Of a DNA stretch of 57,779 nt, positions 52,678-57,779 are shown piece after piece. The stretch's first letter is position 1. Each line of letters starts with the position of its first letter. This stretch comes from SKLM01 sp964575455 (GTDB lineage Bacteria; Chloroflexota; Anaerolineae; B4-G1). A model generated the notes under the pieces. It ran no database searches. It was not told the origin of the DNA and worked only from the letters and a program-made list of their open reading frames with translations. The position numbers and the translations under genes are program-made. The stretch lies in NCBI GenBank assembly GCA_964575455.1, contig CAZNRX010000021.1:1-57779 (forward strand), written 5' to 3'.

Positions 52678-53952
52678 ATGCCCTGGAAGAGAGGAGTGGT
52701 GGCGATCACCTCCCTGATGGTGGTACTGGTGATGCTGACAGCTTGCGGCACGCCTGCCCCAGAGGTGATCGAGAAGGAGGTTCCAGTCACCGTCGAGGTG
52801 AAGGAAGAGGTAACAGAGGGCGCTACTCTGGCAATCGAGCACTTCAGCATCATCGAGGGGACGACCTGGTCAGGGGCCCACGATCGCGCCGGAGAGCGGA
52901 TCGCGGAGAAATACCCGGACGTAGAGTACGTCTACCGAGAGGAGGTGGGACCGGATGCCACAGTCCCCTACGCTGAGGAGCTGATCGCCGACGGCGCCGA
53001 CATCGTCGTGGGGAACGCGGAGTTTATGGGACTGCCCCTGCAGAACATCGCCGACGACTACCCAGAGGTCTACTTCGTGTCCATCATCGCCAGCGACCTG
53101 ACCACGAAGAGAAACTTCATCAGGCTGTTCCCCCGACAGTACCAGGCGCTGTACCTGGAAGGGCTCATTGCCGGCGCGCTGACAGAGTCCGGCAACATCG
53201 GCATCGTCTCGGCATTCCCGTCCGTTCAGTGCATCAGACGGCAAGCTGGCTTCTTCCTTGGCGTTCAGGATGCGGCAGAGCTGCTGGGCAAGGACATCAC
53301 GGTATACGTGAAGTACGCCGGCGACTGGTATCTGCCCACGGAGGAGCGAGACATCGCCAAGACGCTGGTGAGCCAATACGATGTCGACGTCTTGACCCAT
53401 CAGACCGACTCCGGGTCCCCATTGGACGTGGCCCAGGAGGAGGGCATCTGGTTCGTGGGGAAGGACATGGACATCGTCGGGTTCTACGGCTGGTCGAGCA
53501 CGGATACGGTTGCCGTGTCATTCGACACCCGTTGGGAGGTGATGTACGAAAGCATCGTCAAGGACTGGCTGGCAGGTGATGAGAAACCGGAGACGGTCCT
53601 CTACATGGGCATGGACGACAAGATGATCCTGAACGATGGCACAGAGTTGCCGACCGTTGACATTATGAACGACAACAAGGTGGGGGTTGATGCCATCAGT
53701 CCAAAGGCCCTGCCGCTGCTTCCGGATGAGATCGTAGAGCTCGTGGAGACGAGGCGAGATCAGATGATCAAGGGCGTGTGGGATCCGTTCTTCGCGCGCG
53801 CGTTCGTGAGCAACGGGACGGGTTTGGAGCTGGAGGGCCTGCCCATCCCGGAGAAGGGAACCGTGGTTAAAGAGGCCAACGAGATGATGTCGGACGAGTG
53901 GCTGCTGTCGGAGTTCAACTTCGACCTGGAGGGCACGGTACTCCTCGAGTAG
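52678..53952 (+). CDS. BMP-family ABC transporter substrate-binding lipoprotein
   Basis: A 424-residue lipoprotein. A signal peptide with lipobox LTAC (Cys about 23) is followed by a Thr/Val/Glu-rich tether and a Med/BMP-type periplasmic-binding fold (IEGTTWSGAHDRAGERIAEKYP; GNIGIVSAFPSVQC; HQTDSGSPLDVAQEEGIWFVG). BMP proteins in characterised systems (PnrA, BmpA) bind purine or pyrimidine nucleosides; others bind other small molecules. AGAGGAGGG precedes the start. It delivers substrate to the ATPase and permeases downstream. The catabolic genes upstream suggest a different, N-containing substrate, but this is inference. Confidence 0.9.
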   Translation: MPWKRGVVAITSLMVVLVMLTACGTPAPEVIEKEVPVTVEVKEEVTEGATLAIEHFSIIEGTTWSGAHDRAGERIAEKYPDVEYVYREEVGPDATVPYAEELIADGADIVVGNAEFMGLPLQNIADDYPEVYFVSIIASDLTTKRNFIRLFPRQYQALYLEGLIAGALTESGNIGIVSAFPSVQCIRRQAGFFLGVQDAAELLGKDITVYVKYAGDWYLPTEERDIAKTLVSQYDVDVLTHQTDSGSPLDVAQEEGIWFVGKDMDIVGFYGWSSTDTVAVSFDTRWEVMYESIVKDWLAGDEKPETVLYMGMDDKMILNDGTELPTVDIMNDNKVGVDAISPKALPLLPDEIVELVETRRDQMIKGVWDPFFARAFVSNGTGLELEGLPIPEKGTVVKEANEMMSDEWLLSEFNFDLEGTVLLE

Positions 53953-53967
53953 GACAAATCACGGCCC

Positions 53968-53986
53968 GCCGGGTCGCAGACCCGGC
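53968..53986. promoter_or_regulatory. Hairpin after the BMP lipoprotein gene
   Basis: GCCGGGTC and GACCCGGC form an 8-bp stem around a GCA loop, 15 bp after the lipoprotein stop and followed by TTGAGC. Such 3' hairpins usually stabilise binding-protein mRNA relative to the distal transporter genes. Confidence 0.5.
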
Positions 53987-54019
53987 TTGAGCATCCTGAG
54001 ATCGCTGGAGCGGAACGAA

Positions 54020-54083
54020 CCTGCTGGGAGGAAGCTTCACCGGACCGTGGTGAGGACCTCAGTCCTTCTCATCTCCCAGCAGG
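54020..54083. repeat. 11-bp inverted repeat with internal palindrome
   Basis: CCTGCTGGGAG (54020-54030) and its exact complement CTCCCAGCAGG (54073-54083) enclose 42 nt that contain TGAGGACCTCA (54051-54061). It lies in the leader of the ATPase gene and could form a long stem; a small mobile repeat is the alternative. Confidence 0.5.
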
Positions 54084-54107
54084 TCCTACCCAATGGAAGA
54101 GGAACAT

Positions 54108-55673
54108 ATGCAGAGAGAGCTCCTGGAAGGGATAGAACGTGGAGACACGGTCCTGGAGGCAAGAGGCATCACGAAGAGATTCCCGGGAGTCGTCGCCAAT
54201 GACGGCATAGACTTCGACATCAGAGCGGGGGAGATCCACGCGATCCTGGGGGAGAACGGGGCCGGGAAGACCACGCTGATGAAGATCCTGTTCGGCCTGC
54301 TGCAGCCCGACGAGGGCGAGATCCACATCGGTGGGAAGAGAGTCGAGTTCAGTTCACCTCTGGATGCCATCGATATTGGTATAGGGATGGTTCATCAGCA
54401 CCGCAAACTGATCTCCGCTCACACGGTGGTCGAGAATGTCATCCTGGGGCACCCGAGAGCCCAGGGTATCCTGAACATGAAGAAGGCAGAGGAGGATCTG
54501 GAGGAGGTCTGTGAGAGGTACGGATTCAACATAGACCTCCGGGCCAAGGTCTGGCAGCTTTCGGAGGGGGAGAAGCAGGTGGTAGAGATCCTGAAGGCCC
54601 TCTACCGCGGAGCCAGGCTACTCATTCTGGATGAGCCCTCTTCTGCACTGACGCCCCTCGAGGCCAAGAAGCTTCTGGCGTCCATCCAGGCGATGGCTAG
54701 AGACGAGCTCGCGATAGTCCCATTCATCACCCACAAGCTCCCCATCGTGCTGGCGATCAGCGACCGGGTGACGGTCCTCAGGCGTGGGAAGGTGACAGCC
54801 CGCCTATACACGAAGAACGTGACAGAGAAGAGCCTGGCCAGGCAGATGGTGGGCAGGGACGTCATCTTCAGGATGGAGCGGGCGGAGGTGGAGAAGGGCC
54901 CCCCCATACTCCAGGTAGAGGACCTGTCCGCGCTCAGCGACAAGGGGTTTATGGCTCTGAAGGGCGTCTCGTTCTCCATACGGGAGGGTGAGATCTTCGG
55001 CATCGCCGGCATCTCGGGCAACGCACAACGCGAGTTGGCGGAGGTCATCGCCGGCCTTCGAAAGCCCCAAGGAGGCAGGGTGATCCTCGGGGAGGAGGAC
55101 ATCACGTACGCCTCCGTCCTGGAGAGATGGAAGAGGGGCATGGGATGCATTCCCTGCGAACGGCTGGAAGTAGGCATCATCGGTGAGTTCTCCCTGGTCG
55201 ACAACGTCGCGATGAACTTCTACTTCGACGAGGCGTTCTGCGAGCACGGCATCCTCGACTACCGCAAAATGCGAAAGCTCACAGAGGACATCATCACCGA
55301 GTTCGACGTCGCGGTTCCGGGTCCAGATGCAAAGGCCAAGACTCTTTCCGGGGGCAACCTCCAGAAGCTCATCCTGGCTCGCGTGCTGTCGCGCAAGCCG
55401 CGGCTCCTGATCGCCAACCTGCCGACTCAGGGATTGGATGTCGGGGCCACGGAGTTCGTGCGCAACAAGCTCATGGAGGCAAAGAAGCAGAAGGCCGGTA
55501 TTCTGCTGATCTCTGAGGACCTCGATGAGGTTCTGTCGCTCAGCGATCGGGTAGCACCGATCTACGAGGGAGAACTCATGGGCATCATCCCGGGGGAGGA
55601 GGCCGACAGAGAATTGGTGGGCGCTATGATGGCCGGCTTGCGTCCGGAAGGTAGGCAATATGCGGCTCCATGA
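54108..55673 (+). CDS. BMP-type ABC importer ATPase (two nucleotide-binding domains)
   Basis: A 521-residue fused ATPase of the sugar/nucleoside ABC class. NBD1 has Walker A GENGAGKTT, signature LSEGEKQ, and Walker B LLILDEPSSALTP. NBD2 has the degenerate GIAGISGNAQREL loop, signature LSGGN, and LLIANLPTQGLD, as expected for RbsA/NupA-like proteins, so NBD1 is the main hydrolytic site. The ATG at 54108 has GAGGA 5 nt upstream; an ATG at 54093 in the same frame has none. It overlaps the first permease start. Confidence 0.92.
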   Translation: MQRELLEGIERGDTVLEARGITKRFPGVVANDGIDFDIRAGEIHAILGENGAGKTTLMKILFGLLQPDEGEIHIGGKRVEFSSPLDAIDIGIGMVHQHRKLISAHTVVENVILGHPRAQGILNMKKAEEDLEEVCERYGFNIDLRAKVWQLSEGEKQVVEILKALYRGARLLILDEPSSALTPLEAKKLLASIQAMARDELAIVPFITHKLPIVLAISDRVTVLRRGKVTARLYTKNVTEKSLARQMVGRDVIFRMERAEVEKGPPILQVEDLSALSDKGFMALKGVSFSIREGEIFGIAGISGNAQRELAEVIAGLRKPQGGRVILGEEDITYASVLERWKRGMGCIPCERLEVGIIGEFSLVDNVAMNFYFDEAFCEHGILDYRKMRKLTEDIITEFDVAVPGPDAKAKTLSGGNLQKLILARVLSRKPRLLIANLPTQGLDVGATEFVRNKLMEAKKQKAGILLISEDLDEVLSLSDRVAPIYEGELMGIIPGEEADRELVGAMMAGLRPEGRQYAAP

Positions 55674-56844
55674 TCTTCGTGTTCGTGCATTTCGTGTCCA
55701 CAGGTTGAAGCTGAAGCTCGAGCAGAGATTGACGCTGACTGGACTGGAGGCGACCGTTATCTCGATCCTCGCCATCGTGTTTGCCCTCGTGCTCTTCAGC
55801 CTCATCTTCTTCCTGGCCGGCATCAACCCGCTGTTGGCCTATCGCGAGATCTTCACGTACGCGTTTGCCAGCCAATATGGACTGCCCCTTACGATCAACC
55901 GGTTCATATTCCTCCTGTTGTGCACCTCCGCGTTCATCATCCCTTTTCGGGCGGGGCTCTGGAACATCGGGATGACAGGGCAGCTCTTCGTCGGAGCGCT
56001 AGGGGCTTTCGGCGTTCTGCTCGCTTTCGGCGCGAAGCAGTCTCAGTCCCTGGATTTACCCTCTGGGATCGTCATCCCTCTTATGATGGCTGCCGCCGCC
56101 CTAGGAGGGGCGGCGGTTGGAGCGATTGCCGGGTTCCTCAAGGGCCAGTTGAACAGCAACGAGATCGTGGTGACGATGCTGTTGAACTTCATCGCCTACT
56201 GGCTGGTTGCACACATGATCAAGGAGGGTGGCCCCTTCATGAACCCCGGTGGGAGAGGCGAGAGTTTCGAACTCCCCACGTCCGTGCATGCTCCCTCGGT
56301 GATGGACGTCCCGTTCACCATCCTCATCGCGCTGGGGATCTCCGTACTGCTCTACTTCTTGCTCGCTCGAAGCAGGCTGGGCTACCAGATCAAGGCCCAT
56401 GGTGAGAATCCGGTCGCGGCCCGATACGCTGGGATAAGCACCATCAAGATCCCCCTCCTGGTCTTCGCCTTGGGAGGGGCCATAGCCGGTCTGGCCGGCT
56501 ATCACTATTTCGCGGCGGTGCCCGGCGTGTTCAAGATCTCGAGGAACTACGGCTACTTCGGCGATCTGGCGTTCTATGGCATCATATGTGGACTGATCTC
56601 GCTCGGAAACCCCTTGGCAGCCATACCGGTGGCGCTGCTCTTCGGCGGGCTGTCAATAGGTGGAAGGCTCGTCCAGGGGAAGCTCCACATCGGCTTTGGC
56701 GTGGACTATGCGCTGCTCGGCGTCCTGATGATCACACTGGTCGCCTTTCAGTTCTTCTATCGTCACAGGATCGTGTTGACAAGTGCCCCCCCTCTCGTCC
56801 CCCCAAAAAGGGGGGAGGATGGCGGGGAGGGCGGGAGGCCCTAA
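55660..56844 (+). CDS. BMP-type ABC importer permease 1
   Basis: A 394-residue permease with about ten TM helices. RAGLWNIGMTGQLFVGALGAF is the cytoplasmic coupling motif (shown as WNIGMTGQLFVGALGAF), and GYQIKAHGENPVAARYAGIS is a conserved loop. The start at 55660 overlaps the ATPase stop by 14 bp. Its first residues (LRVRAFRVH) derive from the TTCGTG-type repeat. The last 18 residues (VPPKRGEDGGEGGRP) derive from a palindromic repeat that also supplies the stop. Confidence 0.9.
   Translation: MRLHDLRVRAFRVHRLKLKLEQRLTLTGLEATVISILAIVFALVLFSLIFFLAGINPLLAYREIFTYAFASQYGLPLTINRFIFLLLCTSAFIIPFRAGLWNIGMTGQLFVGALGAFGVLLAFGAKQSQSLDLPSGIVIPLMMAAAALGGAAVGAIAGFLKGQLNSNEIVVTMLLNFIAYWLVAHMIKEGGPFMNPGGRGESFELPTSVHAPSVMDVPFTILIALGISVLLYFLLARSRLGYQIKAHGENPVAARYAGISTIKIPLLVFALGGAIAGLAGYHYFAAVPGVFKISRNYGYFGDLAFYGIICGLISLGNPLAAIPVALLFGGLSIGGRLVQGKLHIGFGVDYALLGVLMITLVAFQFFYRHRIVLTSAPPLVPPKRGEDGGEGGRP
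56786..56842. repeat. Palindromic C/G-rich repeat at the permease 1 C-terminus
   Basis: CCCCCC (56799-56804), AAAAA, GGGGGG (56810-56815), with the adjoining CCTCTCGTC and GGAGGATGGCGGGG. It is in frame with permease 1 and encodes its end. Related to the repeats at 27893-27935 and 31973-32056. Confidence 0.65.
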
Positions 56845-56848
56845 GCAG

Positions 56849-57724
56849 ATGTGGGAATTCATCGCCAGAAGCCTGGAAGCCTCAACCATCTTCACCCTCG
56901 CTGCCCTCGGCGAGCTTATTGACCAGCGCTCGGGGATTCTGAACGTTGGCGTTGAGGGTGTGATGCTCTTCGGCGCCACGCTGGGGTTCATCGTCGCCCA
57001 ATCCGCAGAGAGCTACCTGCTCGGATTCCTGGTGGGGATCACCATCGGCGGGCTTCTCGGCCTGCTCCACGGGTTCTTCTCCGCAACGCTGGGGGTCGAC
57101 CAGGTTGTGAGCGGGATGGGCATATGGATCGTCGGCTTTGGCCTCACCACCTATATAGGAAATCCCTACACAGGCCCCCTCGGGATGGAGCGAATACCCA
57201 CCGCCTTTGGCCTCTCCCCGTTCTTCTACCTGGGCATCGTGCTGGTGGTCGTCTCGTGGTTTGTGCTCTCTAAGACCGGCCTGGGGCTGGGAATAAGATC
57301 GGTGGGAGAGGATCCATCGGTCGCGGAGGTTTCCGGGATAGCCGTCACCAAGACGCGCTATCTCTGTGTGACCGTCGGAGGGATGCTTGGAGGTCTCTCC
57401 GGCGCGGTCTACTCGTTGTTCTACAACCCGGTCTGGAACTACAATTTCCTCATGGGCTGGGGGTTCATCGCGCTGGCTCTCGTCTTCTTCTCAATGTGGA
57501 ATCCCCTGATCCTGCTCATTGGCTCGTTGCTCTTCGGGACCCTGTGGCAACTGTCACTCAACCCGCAGCTCGTTTTGCCTGGCGTCCTCTCCAGGTACAT
57601 CTGGAGAATGATCCCCTTTGCGATCACGCTGGCGGTCCTGGTGATGATCTCCACGAAGTGGTTCAGGCTCAGGTGGGGGGCTGCGAAACCAGAGGCACTT
57701 GGAGAGCCGTACATAAAGGAGTGA
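56849..57724 (+). CDS. BMP-type ABC importer permease 2
   Basis: A 291-residue permease. SLEASTIFTLAALGELIDQ and GILNVGVEGVMLFGA mark the second permease of BMP/nucleoside systems, and the loop GLGIRSVGEDPSVAEVSGI is conserved. The ATG at 56849 follows the permease 1 stop by 4 bp; the frame is open upstream only through the repeat. It completes the importer and is the last gene in view of the operon. Confidence 0.9.
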   Translation: MWEFIARSLEASTIFTLAALGELIDQRSGILNVGVEGVMLFGATLGFIVAQSAESYLLGFLVGITIGGLLGLLHGFFSATLGVDQVVSGMGIWIVGFGLTTYIGNPYTGPLGMERIPTAFGLSPFFYLGIVLVVVSWFVLSKTGLGLGIRSVGEDPSVAEVSGIAVTKTRYLCVTVGGMLGGLSGAVYSLFYNPVWNYNFLMGWGFIALALVFFSMWNPLILLIGSLLFGTLWQLSLNPQLVLPGVLSRYIWRMIPFAITLAVLVMISTKWFRLRWGAAKPEALGEPYIKE

Positions 57725-57779
57725 GGCGTAAGGCGTAAAACGTGATTTGTAGTAGTACATGTAGGTCGGACTTGCTATC
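57725..57779. repeat. Possible dispersed repeat at window end
   Basis: AGGCGTAAGGCGTAAAACGTG holds tandem AGGCGTA units (broken here as AGGCGTA AGGCGTA AAACGTG). TTGTAGTAGTACATG and GTAGGTCGGACTTGC follow and run to the window edge. The pattern resembles intergenic repeats rather than coding DNA; only the start is visible. Confidence 0.35.

Noticed and set aside
1..57779. tRNA, rRNA or known riboswitch genes
   Set aside because: I looked for T-arm motifs such as GGTTCGAATCC and for rRNA-like stretches and found none that fold convincingly; a covariance search would settle it.

Overview
The window is GC-rich DNA carrying one run of 100 Ns (3616-3715), so it comes from a draft or metagenome assembly. 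Gene content suggests an uncultured Chloroflexota bacterium, probably Anaerolineae-like: Thr/Pro-rich 'PTPTPSPTP' surface linkers, paired PrsW proteases, a cyclase-ATPase-TPR signalling protein, DUF2270, PolX, BMP-type transport and SCP2-thiolase/DUF35 pairs. This placement is inference from content. I see no rRNA, tRNA or CRISPR array.

Layout. (1) 1-5417: two secreted parallel-beta-helix surface proteins behind a strong promoter; the second is broken by the assembly gap. (2) 5435-13507, minus strand: seven co-directional genes running from a leaderless cyclic-nucleotide-binding protein through a ParA-like ATPase, a B-box zinc protein, a winged-helix protein and two PrsW proteases to a class III adenylate cyclase/AAA/TPR protein. 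A zincin-like protein and a winged-helix AAA ATPase are read divergently. (3) 15498-25883: a DUF2270 membrane protein, a ferric-reductase-like gene broken by a 161-bp MITE-like element, gyrA, gyrB, a CehA-type PHP hydrolase and a HAD hydrolase on the minus strand, with PolX divergent. (4) 26012-34841: a giant amidase, an SH3 lipid-side protein, a small membrane protein, NAD-dependent DNA ligase and an RlmI-like methyltransferase. The ligase carries several in-frame repeat-derived insertions. (5) 35129-41963: two thiolase-fold proteins, two DUF35 proteins, a ClC transporter and an isoaspartyl peptidase. (6) 42005-57724: a GntR/FCD regulator and, divergently, a twelve-gene catabolic and import operon.

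The best candidate for an undescribed system is region 6. Two overlapping opposed promoters share a palindromic operator (42891-42954). They control a GNAT-like protein, a thiolase-fold/DUF35 pair, a CaiB-type CoA-transferase, FdrA and DUF1116 (the AllF/AllG components of oxamate carbamoyltransferase), a nitrilase-type amidase, a fused tandem cyclase-family hydrolase with one degenerate and one intact metal site, and a complete BMP-family ABC importer. DUF2877 (AllH) and carbamate kinase are not in view. My working model is uptake of a small N-containing ring or amide compound, hydrolytic opening and deamidation, CoA activation, and C-C cleavage by a cysteine-less thiolase-fold enzyme. The substrate is unknown. 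A decayed DUF1116 C-terminus between promoter and operon records a lost gene.

Second in interest are the cyclic-nucleotide/ParA/PrsW cluster and the repeat families that insert in frame into DNA ligase, the amidase and a transporter permease.
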